A stretch of 64,000 nucleotides of DNA from Vicingaceae bacterium (GTDB taxonomy: Bacteria > Bacteroidota > Bacteroidia > Flavobacteriales_E > Vicingaceae). Under the pieces are notes generated by a model. That model was not told the DNA's origin. It worked only from the letters and a program-made list of their open reading frames with translations, and ran no database searches. The translations under genes were made by a program, and so were the position numbers. Shown here piece after piece: positions 18,320-28,144 of this stretch. The first letter of the stretch is position 1; every line of letters starts with the position of its first letter. The DNA lies in assembly GCA_018402765.1 (NCBI GenBank), contig JAGYIE010000004.1:54603-118602 (forward strand). Reading direction: 5' to 3'.

Positions 18320-21300
18320 TTAATTCGTTAAGACTATTTTTTTAGTTGTATTTCCATACTTAAAGAAGTAAATACCTCTTTCCAGTTGACTAATGTCTAT
18401 TGGAGTCTTTTTATTTTGAATCTGTACTTCTTTTACCAACTGTCCTGTTAAGGTGTAAATTTGAATTAATGAACCCCTTTCAGGGTTGTTGGATAACTCC
18501 AAATACACTGTTCCCATAGTTGGGTTAGGATATAGGCTAAAGTTAGCATTCAGATTATTTTCAACGGTATTACTAATAATTACATTTTCACAAGCAGATG
18601 TATCAGTACAAGCTCCTTTTGTAAGTATAACTGCATAGTTGCCACTCATCGTAGGTTGGTAACCTTGATTGGTAGCACCTGAAATAATAGCGTTATTGCT
18701 ATCACAATTAATCCACTGGTAAGAAGCTGCAGTAGCATCATTCGAAACCAAGGAGTCATTGATGCTCGATAGGCTTAAATTCAATGTGTCAATTACTAAG
18801 AATAGTTTAACTATTGAATCACAACCTAGAGCATTTACAATGGTATCGTAATATCGACCGCTTGATGTATAGGTTATATTGTTCTGTAACCATGTATAGC
18901 TATTGCAGGCCGTATCAGACGAACTAGAGGCAGTCGGATTGTTGATGGTCAAATTCAATGTAACAACCGAATCACAACCTGCAGCATTGGTCAGCGTAAA
19001 TGTTGGTGAAGAAGTACTTGCGCTGTACGTTACTCCATCAATCCATGTGTAAGTATCACAAGCAGCCTGAATATCTGTTGCTGTAGTTGAATTGTTGATG
19101 GTCAAATTCAACGTAACTATAGAATCACAACCTGCAACATTCGTCAGCGTAAATGTTGGTGAAGAAGTACTTGCGCTGTACGTTACTCCATCAATCCATG
19201 TATAAGTATCACAAGCATTCTGAATATCGGTTCCTGTAGTTGAATTGTTGATGGTCAAATTCAATGTAACAACCGAATCACAACCTGCAGCATTCGTCAA
19301 CGTAAATGTTGGTGAAGAAGTACTTGCGCTGTACGTTACTCCATCAATCCATGTATAAGTATCACAAGCATTCTGAATATCTGTTGCTGTAGTTGAATTG
19401 TTGATGGTCAAGTTTAATGTAACCACCGAATCACAACCTGCAGCATTCGTCAACGTAAATGTTGGAGAAGAAGTACTTGCGGTGTACGTTATTCCATCAA
19501 TCCAAGTATAGGTATCACAAGCAGTCTGAATATCTGTTGCCGTAGTTGAATTGTTGATCGTTAAATCTAAAGTCACCACCGAATCACAACCTGCAACATT
19601 CGTCAACGTAAACGTTGGTGTAGAAGTACTTGCGGTGTACGTTATTCCATCAATCCATGTATAAGTATCACAAGCAGCCTGAATATCTGTTCCGGTGTTT
19701 GAATTATTAATCGTCAAGTTTAATGTAACCACCGAATCACAACCTGCAGCATTCGTCAACGTAAATGTTGGAGAAGAAGTGCTTGCGGTGTACGTCACCC
19801 CATCAATCCATGTATAAGTATCACAAGCAGTTTGAATATCTGTTGCCGTAGTTGAATTGTTGATCGTTAAATCTAAAGTCACCACCGAATCACAACCTGC
19901 CGCATTTGTCAACGTAAATGTTGGTGAAGAAGTACTTGCGGTGTACGTTATGCCATCAATCCAAGTATAGGTATCACAAGCAGTCTGAATATCTGTTGCT
20001 GTAGTTGAATTGTTGATGGTCAAGTTCAATGTGACTACCGAATCACTACCCAATGAATTTGTTAAGGTATCTGTTGGAGTGTTCGTGCTTACAGTGTATG
20101 TTATTCCATTTATCCACGTAAAAGAATCACATGCAGTTTGAATGTCGGTTCCTGAAAATGGACTATTAATGGTTAGATTCAACACTTCGATGGAATCACA
20201 ACCTGCTGACCCAATAATTGTATCTGAATAAACTCCCGTTGCGGTATAGGTTACCCCATTTATTGGCCATGTATAAGAGGTTAATGATACAATATTGCTG
20301 TAACTAATAATCTGATTACTAACGTCAACATAAACATCAGCAGTAGAGCTACAGCCGTAAACATTTGTTGCAGTTACTGCATAGGTAGTGCTGACCGTTG
20401 GCGAAACGGTAATTGAATTTGTCGTTGAGCCATTACTCCAAGCATAATAATTTGCTCCGCTAGCAGTAATGGTTTTAGTACTTCCATTGCACATTTGTAC
20501 TGTATCTGCTAAATTCAGAGATATGTTTCCATCAATAATTACAACCTGATCAGATACAGTTTGGCATTCATTGCTTACTTGTACCCAATAAGAACCTGCG
20601 CTACTCACATTTATTGAGCTTGTAGTAGCACCTGTTGACCACAGATAATTCGCACCTGTGTTGGTAGCATCAAGCACCGTATTTTGTCCATTACACAAAC
20701 CTTGATTGTTTCCTAGATTAACTGTAAGCTGAGGCTTATTAGATAGAATAACCGTATCACTTGTTGAAAAACAAGCATTACTGAGTGTGGCTGTATACAT
20801 TCCGGGTATGGCCGTTGTTATGGTCGAATCTGTAGAACCAGTACTCCATAAAAATTGGTCAGTAGAAGCTCCTGCATTAAATGTAACCGGTGTATTTACG
20901 CAAACCAACGTGTCATTGCCTAAGCTTAATGTTGGTGCAATTAACGAGTTAACTTGAATAGTATCGAAGTTATCTCCACAAGCATTACTTGCAACCACAC
21001 TATACGTTCCTGGTTGAGTAATCATAATGCTTGATGTAGTATCTCCTGTAGACCATAGAAAACTACTTGCATTTTGGGCAGCTGCAGTCAACTGAACAGA
21101 ATCACCATTACAGATAATAGTATCGTTGCCCAACTGCACAGTGGGCAAAGGGTTAATTGCAAAGTCCAACCCATTGTCTGAACCAATGGTAGGAGGATTC
21201 GAAGCAATTACTCTTACACGATAATCATCAGAAAAATCATAAGTTTCGGGTAATGTTGCCGTAATAGTTTGCGCACTGGTAGAGGTTACTTGCCCTATGT

Positions 21301-23689
21301 TTACAACTTGTCCATTAAATGAACCTGCTGAATCTGATAATTGAACAGTGAACGTATTTCCCGGAAGAAAAGTAGCCGACAAACCAAAGTTAACTTGCAG
21401 GGTATCTGTAGAGCAATATGAAGAGTTAGAAATAGATGCTGTAGTTATTCCATTGGTATTTGCAATAGTGAAAAAATCATCACTTTGATCTATCAATGTT
21501 CCCGAAACAGTACTTATTCTTAATTTACATGTACTAGAGATAGGTTCGTTAATCAGCCAATTCCAAGTTTCTGGGTTGTTCGGCACATTCCGGAGCAGCG
21601 TATCCCATGTTATGCCATTGTCTGTGGTGATTTCTAAGTTTATGTTTTCAAACGTATTAAGCGTAGCCCATTCTACAGTTTGAAGTGTTCCATTCCCCCA
21701 TATTTCGCCTCCATTCGCAGCAATAATTTGCACATAATCATCAAAATAGCGATAATATGAATACCCATCAAAAACGCCTCCATGGTATTTGTTTGCCGTA
21801 AGTTGATTGGGCATAACAGATGAAAATGAGAAATTAGACGTATCTGTATACAACGGATTAGTAATATCGGTTGCTCTAATTTTTAGCTGGTTGCTAGCTA
21901 CGCGGGGTACTACCCAATTGGCGTACTTATCAATGCCTGGCGCTACACCTATTACCGACCAATTGGCGCCATTATCTGCACTGTACTCTAATTTAATGGA
22001 ATCTACATCTGCATTTTGCCATTGTATATATTGGCCAGAGCCAGCTTCAAATACTTCACCTCCATTTGGATAAGAAATAGCAATATTCGGGCTCGGTATG
22101 GTGAAAGGATCATCACTTACATCGGTTAAACCTACTGCTACATCTGAAATGCGGATGCGGCACAATGAAGAAGGCGTGCTTGGTATATACCAATCGTATT
22201 CTAACTGAGAAGCGGGTATGTTTTCGGCAAGTGTGTCCCAAGAAAGTCCGTCATCATACGTCACTTCAATGGTTACATTGGTTGCATTATTAAAATCCCA
22301 CACAATGGTTTCGGTGGTAGCCGAAAACCACATTTCGTTGCCGTTGGGGCTTATCACGGTAATACGTGAAGTATCATTGTTTGCTTGCGCATAGCCATCA
22401 AATGCCCCCCCATGGTATTTTACACTATCAGAAGTTATAAGATGGACCACCTCAAAGCTTTGATCAGAAACATCAACAACACTTGAATCTGTATTGTCTG
22501 ATACGCGTATTAAATAGTTCGGGCTGAGGGCATTTGGAATAATCCAATTGGCAAAACCGTGCGATCCAGCGGCGGTGTCTATTAAGTTCCAATTGGCACC
22601 ATTGTCTGCGCTATATTCAAAAGCTACGGTATTTACACCATTTGCAATCCATTGAATATATTGGCCGGAAGTGGCCTCCAATTGCTCATTACCGTTGGGA
22701 AATAAGACTTGAATGGACGAAGGTACTATCTGCCACAATGAATCTGATATGGTTTGAATATTTGGTGCAGCGGACGTTAATTTTAGCAAACAACTATCAC
22801 TAGGCGTATTCGGCACCTGCCACGTGTAAAATAATTGTTGTGTACTTATGTTGCTATCTAACAGCAGCCAAGTCCTTCCATTATTAATGCTGTACTCAAT
22901 ATTGATTCGATCAATATTATTACTCGTCCAACTTATGGTGTCAATGGTTGCCGGAATTAATCGCTCTCCTCCGTTGGCCTTTAGTATGGTAAGGCTATTG
23001 GGTAAATTATTCGATAAACTGTAACCATCATAGTTACCGCCAAAGTATTTCGCTGTATCCTTTAGAGTTGGTGAAGTAATGGAATATGCCCCACTTGTAT
23101 CTGCAGTAACGGTATCTCCTATATTATAAACACGCAACCTCGCTTGGTTGGTCAATGTATCAGGTATCACCCAATTGGCATAACCATCATAGCCTTGCGC
23201 ATAGCTCAGGAATGACCAAGTGGCACCATTGTCTAGGGAATAGTCAATTCCAACCGTATCAATGCCCTTAGCATTCCAAGCTACGTATTGGCCTGATGCT
23301 GCATCAAGCTGCGTACCTAAAATTGGATAATCGAGCTGTATAGTTGGATCTGGAATGGTAAAGATGCCGCTGGTAGATTGGGTAAAGTTTAAAATGCTGG
23401 TAATACGTACCCGCGCAGTGGTGGTGCTGATAGAAGGCACTTTCCACGTATAAGTAAATGCGCTTGAGGGCAAAGAGTTCACAAGCGTAACCCAAGTAAG
23501 CCCGCTGTCTAGGGAATATTGTATTTGTATGTTATCTACATTCAAAAAATTCCAACTAATGGTTTGTTCACTAGCACCCGGCCACGTTTCTCCTCCTGCC
23601 GGAGAAATAAGTTGCAGACTTTGCCCAGTAACTTCCACAGCAGCAAAGGCCAACAATAGCAGCGTAATTTTTTTTAACCAATTAATCAT
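18320..23689 (-). CDS. Large repetitive cell-surface protein, T9SS type A sorting domain
   Basis: Signal peptide; Ig-like/SGNGGE-type modules; 153-bp tandem repeats; C-terminal FSLYPNPTMGTVYLEL...GIYFFKYGNTTKKIVLTN. Confidence 0.9.
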   Translation of the reverse strand: MINWLKKITLLLLAFAAVEVTGQSLQLISPAGGETWPGASEQTISWNFLNVDNIQIQYSLDSGLTWVTLVNSLPSSAFTYTWKVPSISTTTARVRITSILNFTQSTSGIFTIPDPTIQLDYPILGTQLDAASGQYVAWNAKGIDTVGIDYSLDNGATWSFLSYAQGYDGYANWVIPDTLTNQARLRVYNIGDTVTADTSGAYSITSPTLKDTAKYFGGNYDGYSLSNNLPNSLTILKANGGERLIPATIDTISWTSNNIDRINIEYSINNGRTWLLLDSNISTQQLFYTWQVPNTPSDSCLLKLTSAAPNIQTISDSLWQIVPSSIQVLFPNGNEQLEATSGQYIQWIANGVNTVAFEYSADNGANWNLIDTAAGSHGFANWIIPNALSPNYLIRVSDNTDSSVVDVSDQSFEVVHLITSDSVKYHGGAFDGYAQANNDTSRITVISPNGNEMWFSATTETIVWDFNNATNVTIEVTYDDGLSWDTLAENIPASQLEYDWYIPSTPSSLCRIRISDVAVGLTDVSDDPFTIPSPNIAISYPNGGEVFEAGSGQYIQWQNADVDSIKLEYSADNGANWSVIGVAPGIDKYANWVVPRVASNQLKIRATDITNPLYTDTSNFSFSSVMPNQLTANKYHGGVFDGYSYYRYFDDYVQIIAANGGEIWGNGTLQTVEWATLNTFENINLEITTDNGITWDTLLRNVPNNPETWNWLINEPISSTCKLRISTVSGTLIDQSDDFFTIANTNGITTASISNSSYCSTDTLQVNFGLSATFLPGNTFTVQLSDSAGSFNGQVVNIGQVTSTSAQTITATLPETYDFSDDYRVRVIASNPPTIGSDNGLDFAINPLPTVQLGNDTIICNGDSVQLTAAAQNASSFLWSTGDTTSSIMITQPGTYSVVASNACGDNFDTIQVNSLIAPTLSLGNDTLVCVNTPVTFNAGASTDQFLWSTGSTDSTITTAIPGMYTATLSNACFSTSDTVILSNKPQLTVNLGNNQGLCNGQNTVLDATNTGANYLWSTGATTSSINVSSAGSYWVQVSNECQTVSDQVVIIDGNISLNLADTVQMCNGSTKTITASGANYYAWSNGSTTNSITVSPTVSTTYAVTATNVYGCSSTADVYVDVSNQIISYSNIVSLTSYTWPINGVTYTATGVYSDTIIGSAGCDSIEVLNLTINSPFSGTDIQTACDSFTWINGITYTVSTNTPTDTLTNSLGSDSVVTLNLTINNSTTATDIQTACDTYTWIDGITYTASTSSPTFTLTNAAGCDSVVTLDLTINNSTTATDIQTACDTYTWIDGVTYTASTSSPTFTLTNAAGCDSVVTLNLTINNSNTGTDIQAACDTYTWIDGITYTASTSTPTFTLTNVAGCDSVVTLDLTINNSTTATDIQTACDTYTWIDGITYTASTSSPTFTLTNAAGCDSVVTLNLTINNSTTATDIQNACDTYTWIDGVTYSASTSSPTFTLTNAAGCDSVVTLNLTINNSTTGTDIQNACDTYTWIDGVTYSASTSSPTFTLTNVAGCDSIVTLNLTINNSTTATDIQAACDTYTWIDGVTYSASTSSPTFTLTNAAGCDSVVTLNLTINNPTASSSSDTACNSYTWLQNNITYTSSGRYYDTIVNALGCDSIVKLFLVIDTLNLSLSSINDSLVSNDATAASYQWINCDSNNAIISGATNQGYQPTMSGNYAVILTKGACTDTSACENVIISNTVENNLNANFSLYPNPTMGTVYLELSNNPERGSLIQIYTLTGQLVKEVQIQNKKTPIDISQLERGIYFFKYGNTTKKIVLTN
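18944..20014 (-). repeat. Seven tandem 153-bp (51-aa) coding repeats NNSTTATDIQTACDTYTWIDGITYTASTSSPTFTLTNAAGCDSVVTLNLTI
   Basis: Unit boundaries at 153-bp spacing (19096, 19249, 19402, 19555, 19708, 19861, 20014); diverged units flank both sides. Confidence 0.9.
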
Positions 23690-23701
23690 ATCTAAAATTT
23701 A

Positions 23702-25174
23702 TTACGGAGCGGTTCTTACATAACGAAAACCATATTTAATGGAATGAAATCCAGCGTATGAATTTTTATTGCTGCTAAATTGAGATGAAATCATATCTAC
23801 ATACATAACTTTATTGGCATCCCAAGAAGTAACGTTAGCATCACCGTTAAGGCTTATGGCACCGTCTCCGTTATTCCCTGAGAATGAAAAATAATTGTTC
23901 TTTACCACGGGCTCATGTGCATTACCTGTTAAGCCAAGTACCCCATAATAGGAGGCACCTGATTGCTCTCGGGTAGTATTTGCTCCACCATAAAAAGAAA
24001 CATCTATTAATGGATAGGTGTAATGGTGGTTTTCAGGTATTCCCTCCCATCTGCTTCGAGATGAATTAAAATTTCCTCCAGGCCAACTGCTGCCCCAAGC
24101 AGGGTATTGTATAATCCATGGATACCAGATGCTTTCGTAATTATTCTCGAAGTAGACGCGGTCTAATTCTACAGGCTGTTTGGGTCCGTAAGAAGCTTTA
24201 TTAAGCTCTAGATGCGTCATTGGCCGCACACCAGACCAATCGGCATAGGCCAAGGTGCGCTGTTGGTTGCTGTTTCCGCACGCTCTATTAGGCGTGCTAC
24301 TGAAATACTGCCCGTTTACTAAAGTGATGTTTTCTCCGGCAATTCCTAAATTTACAATTTGAATAGAATCAAGGGTATTTAAAAAATCGGCATATTGCTG
24401 TTCGGAAAGTTCGTACTTGTAGCAATAAAAAGCTTGATATCCTGTAGGATAATTCGGATAATCTATAATGCCATCCGCATTCGCATCTATTCCGGCATCT
24501 CCTTTTATCCTAAATGTATCTCGCTCTATTACATTCAAAGGGCTATTACCGATATGATTTCTCGATTGGGAAATTATATCGGGCGACATGCGGGTATCAA
24601 TTACGGGGAAGTTATCTCCGGGAGCAAAGAAAAAGCCTGCATTTACATTATAGGAGCTTTCAGATATTAAACTACTGTTCGTCACAAAACTATAAAATCG
24701 TTTTGCAACATTAAATGGGCCTTGCGGTATATATACCATTTCTACTGCGTATACGCGCACTTCTAAATTAGTTACACTACTAATGCCACTTAGGCCGTAG
24801 TTCCATTGCAGCTGCATGCTGGTGCTGCTAAAATTGCCGGTGCCAATGCTGGTTCTGTGCACAAAGGCACCTAATTTGTCAGCTGGTACGGTAATGGTGT
24901 TAGCAGTACCTGTACCATTGCTAAAGCCTGCTGTATTAAGTTTTGCATGCTGCCAAAGGCCATTAGCATCTTGAAATTTTATCCAAATCCAAGCAGCATC
25001 CCAGTTGATACTATCGTGCCAAGAGTTTTCCCAAGACAAATCAAATTGTATTTGAATGGTTTGTGCTGTGGGGTTATCATTCAATGTGGTTACATTCTGC
25101 ACTAGAATATTGTTTGCATTGGCTACACTAGCCGAAGCGAAAATGAAAAGGCAGAGATGAATAAATTTCTTCAT
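23702..25174 (-). CDS. Formylglycine-generating-enzyme (SUMF1/FGE)-like secreted protein
   Basis: YKYELSEQQYADFLNTL, VRPMTHLELNKASYG, GVLGLTGNAHEPVV, GFRYVRTAP; signal peptide. Confidence 0.7.
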   Translation of the reverse strand: MKKFIHLCLFIFASASVANANNILVQNVTTLNDNPTAQTIQIQFDLSWENSWHDSINWDAAWIWIKFQDANGLWQHAKLNTAGFSNGTGTANTITVPADKLGAFVHRTSIGTGNFSSTSMQLQWNYGLSGISSVTNLEVRVYAVEMVYIPQGPFNVAKRFYSFVTNSSLISESSYNVNAGFFFAPGDNFPVIDTRMSPDIISQSRNHIGNSPLNVIERDTFRIKGDAGIDANADGIIDYPNYPTGYQAFYCYKYELSEQQYADFLNTLDSIQIVNLGIAGENITLVNGQYFSSTPNRACGNSNQQRTLAYADWSGVRPMTHLELNKASYGPKQPVELDRVYFENNYESIWYPWIIQYPAWGSSWPGGNFNSSRSRWEGIPENHHYTYPLIDVSFYGGANTTREQSGASYYGVLGLTGNAHEPVVKNNYFSFSGNNGDGAISLNGDANVTSWDANKVMYVDMISSQFSSNKNSYAGFHSIKYGFRYVRTAP

Positions 25175-25645
25175 GGTGTAATTAATTTATTATTGGTATT
25201 AAATTGTTAGCGGGTTTAGGATGCACATAAATACCCTTGTTGTGAATTTTAAGTTTCGTTTTTGACAAATAATCAGTTTTCATCTTTTAATTAAGGAGCT
25301 ATTCCTTCGTTATGGCGTGTCAGCATCTATATGGCTAAATTCAATATAACTTCATTATGAAAGGCTAAAAGGTAAGGTGGTGTTTGCTCAATTAGAACCT
25401 AAAGTATTTCTTATGTTGGTTGCTTGCCTCTTTTGCTTTTGACTAGATTTTTGTTATAAATAATTTAATTTAAGTTGTTTATATTAAAGAAACCTTTCCT
25501 TAGTTTAATTTTTCATATACAATATTATACTTATGAGTAGTATTTTTTAGCCCACAATCAGCCCATAATTTTAAATAGTATTGTCTAGCTCCAATTGATT
25601 AGCTAATTTTCCTTATGTTTAGTATACTTTACTTGCTATGTAACT

Positions 25646-26485
25646 ATGGTTTATTTAATGCTTTCAGCAATCTTTTATGCCTTGAATAATTTTTTTTGGA
25701 AGAGAATGCTATTCAAAATATCACCCCTTAGTTTAATATGGTGCAGAGGAGTGTTTACGGTAATTTTTAGTTCTGCTCTTTTGTATCTTCTCGGTATTTC
25801 TTTTCAAGAGGTAAGGAGCGCACTTTCTCAAGATGGGTGGCTTTATATGTTAGCAGCTAGCTGCGGAAGCCTAGGGTTATTTCTAATGGTAGCAGGCCTC
25901 AATGAAAGTTCACTCAGTCATTTTGCATTTTTTCTAGTCTTAATGTCCGTAATGTCCTTGTTTGGAGTCTCGCTAGTCAATGATATTTCCATAACGTATC
26001 TATTAGGATCTATTTCTTTAATAGCTGCTTTTATAATTCATACAGTCGCCGATGTACGAAAATTTTCAATTCAAAAAAGCAGTTGGCGGTTTCTTTTAAT
26101 GTCGCTAGCATTTACATGTTCAGGTTTTATTAACTGGCATTTAGTAAAGAATTATAACCCGTTTATTTCAGTTTGGACGCAAGAAATCTTCTTATTCTTG
26201 TTGCTTACTATTGTTTGGTTGGTGAAGGGAAAAGCTCACCAAAAAACATTAAAAACTTACTGGAAATCTTTAGGGGTATTTGCATCATTGATATTGGTAG
26301 CAACTTATTTTGGTGCAAATGGCTTGAGGTTAACTGATCCGCTGTTACTATGTTTAATGGGGTTGGTTTCACCTTTGTTTACTACTATTCTCGGAAGTGT
26401 TGTTTTAAATGAAAAATGGTCTTCTAAATACTATTACTCCTTTGGTTTGTTAGCTTTAGGAATTGCTTTATTTTTAATGGATTGA
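25646..26485 (+). CDS. EamA/DMT-family membrane transporter
   Basis: About 10 hydrophobic helices, MLSAIFYALNNFFWKRM start, LTDPLLLCLMGLVSPLFTTILGSVVLNEKW. Confidence 0.75.
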   Translation: MVYLMLSAIFYALNNFFWKRMLFKISPLSLIWCRGVFTVIFSSALLYLLGISFQEVRSALSQDGWLYMLAASCGSLGLFLMVAGLNESSLSHFAFFLVLMSVMSLFGVSLVNDISITYLLGSISLIAAFIIHTVADVRKFSIQKSSWRFLLMSLAFTCSGFINWHLVKNYNPFISVWTQEIFLFLLLTIVWLVKGKAHQKTLKTYWKSLGVFASLILVATYFGANGLRLTDPLLLCLMGLVSPLFTTILGSVVLNEKWSSKYYYSFGLLALGIALFLMD

Positions 26486-26487
26486 TT

Positions 26488-27756
26488 ATGGAATTAGTGA
26501 AGGTTTATTACTACAGGAAGAAATTGCTTCAAGCCATTGGTTTTGAAAAAGCCTCCACAGCTGCAATAAAAGTGTTGATGATTGAAATAGAGCAAGAAAC
26601 AAATTCAAAGTTGAGCTTTAATACACTCAGGAGATTTTTTGGTTTATTGGAGTTAAAGAAACCTAACTATAAGACATGGATGACGTTAACCGATTTTATA
26701 AGACTAAAAAGTGGACATACTTTTGAAAGTAAAAATGCAAATATTACCTTTTGGAAGTCACACCACCGGTTACTGCTTGAGTTAACTGCAGGAGATGAAG
26801 CATCCATTATTGGATATCTGATAAAAGAAAAAAACACCGAAAACTTTACTATCCTTCTCGGCTACTTAACTAATCACGCAATTGCAAACAAGAATATAAA
26901 GCTGCTAAAGTCAATTTATACGCATAATGGCTTATTTGAAGGTAGTTCGGAATTTTCTAAGTTTCTTTCAGAGTTAGTGATGCCGTTTTTAATGGAGTTG
27001 AAAAATGAAGATTTGAAGCAGTTGTTTCCTATTATTAACCTTTATAATTTTAAAAATAATATAATTTATCGTCACATTGCTTATTCATATTTGAATGGTA
27101 ATTATAGTTTGATTATTAATCAAATGGTTGCTAATGATGAACAGGAGCAATTATTTCTTAACTCTTTAAAAGCGTATCACATTTTTTTAACTGGTAAAGT
27201 TTTGAAACAAATACCAAAGAAAAGTCTGATAGAACTGAAAGCTTGTTATCCAACATTAGCCGGGAGGTATGTTGGCTATCAGTTATTATTGTATCCTGAG
27301 TCCACAACAAGTATTTTAGAAGAGTTAATCAAACCACTTGCAAAACATTTCACTCCACATTATCTCTATTTAGAAATATTTAGCGCATTACTGCTTAACA
27401 AGGATTTTAATGTATTGAGTCAACTTATCGATTCACATTATGAAGCACTCTATGAAATTGATCACTGGTACGCTTTTATTACCCTTAATATGTATCAAAT
27501 AGCAGAATCAGCAGTGTATGTTAAAGAGGGGCAATTAAAAAGAGCCTTTATTGTTTTAGATTCTATTCATATTGAACAGACCTCAAGTGATTATTTCGAT
27601 TACATTTACCTGTTTTATTCGATAGTTTACTACCACATCTTACAATTTGATGATCTTGTTGGTAAACAAAAAGTGTTAGCGACGTATAAGAAAACCGCTC
27701 AAAGAGTTGGGTTCTATAGGTTCGATGAGGAGCTTTTAATTAACTTTTTTAAATAG
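26488..27756 (+). CDS. Hypothetical protein
   Basis: Long ORF; ATG at 26488 preferred over the track's TTG at 26482. Confidence 0.65.
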   Translation: MELVKVYYYRKKLLQAIGFEKASTAAIKVLMIEIEQETNSKLSFNTLRRFFGLLELKKPNYKTWMTLTDFIRLKSGHTFESKNANITFWKSHHRLLLELTAGDEASIIGYLIKEKNTENFTILLGYLTNHAIANKNIKLLKSIYTHNGLFEGSSEFSKFLSELVMPFLMELKNEDLKQLFPIINLYNFKNNIIYRHIAYSYLNGNYSLIINQMVANDEQEQLFLNSLKAYHIFLTGKVLKQIPKKSLIELKACYPTLAGRYVGYQLLLYPESTTSILEELIKPLAKHFTPHYLYLEIFSALLLNKDFNVLSQLIDSHYEALYEIDHWYAFITLNMYQIAESAVYVKEGQLKRAFIVLDSIHIEQTSSDYFDYIYLFYSIVYYHILQFDDLVGKQKVLATYKKTAQRVGFYRFDEELLINFFK

Positions 27757-27798
27757 CTATATCACCTTAGTTTAAAGATGTGTCAAATGCCTTTTCCA

Positions 27799-28143
27799 TC
27801 AATACATCAACTGCTTCTTTGAATTATTTCTCCACTCACTTTGCGATTGGTAATCGACAAAGAAGATCAATAGATCTGCTTGGGAGGCGTAGTCAACAAA
27901 ATAGATTTTTTTGTCAGCTTGAGAGGCGTATTTAACAAACGACCATAATCCTTGATTACCTGTTGCCTGCGAATCATATTTTACTTTATAAACACATAAG
28001 TCAGCTTGTGATGCATAATCAACTACAAATACGTTAATGTCTGCTTGTGAAGCATAATCAGTAGAAAATACTTTTTGGGCATTTGCTGCATTGCTAAACA
28101 GTAGAAGAAAGAATAGAAACAGGAGTGTAAAGGAATTTCTCAT
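27799..28143 (-). CDS. Probable 7(1) septoil-knot-like repeat protein
   Basis: Signal peptide then KVFSTDYASQADINVFVVDYASQADLCVYKVKYDSQATGNQGLWSFVKYASQADKKIYFVDYASQADLLIFFVDYQSQSEWR. Confidence 0.65.
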   Translation of the reverse strand: MRNSFTLLFLFFLLLFSNAANAQKVFSTDYASQADINVFVVDYASQADLCVYKVKYDSQATGNQGLWSFVKYASQADKKIYFVDYASQADLLIFFVDYQSQSEWRNNSKKQLMY

Positions 28144-28144
28144 A

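Noticed and set aside
18944-20014. Regularly spaced repeats suggestive of a CRISPR-like array
   Set aside because: 153-bp period is entirely in frame inside a T9SS protein and encodes a 51-aa unit; no short repeat/unique spacer structure.
21807-22073. Plus-strand 88-aa ORF inside the giant T9SS gene
   Set aside because: Antisense shadow of repetitive coding sequence.
24395-24714. Two overlapping plus-strand ORFs inside the FGE-like gene
   Set aside because: Antisense to a well supported CDS and mutually overlapping.
27799-28143. Short direct repeats (gcttg.ga.gc.taatc) as a possible repeat array
   Set aside because: They encode the YASQAD repeats of a signal-peptide-bearing protein.
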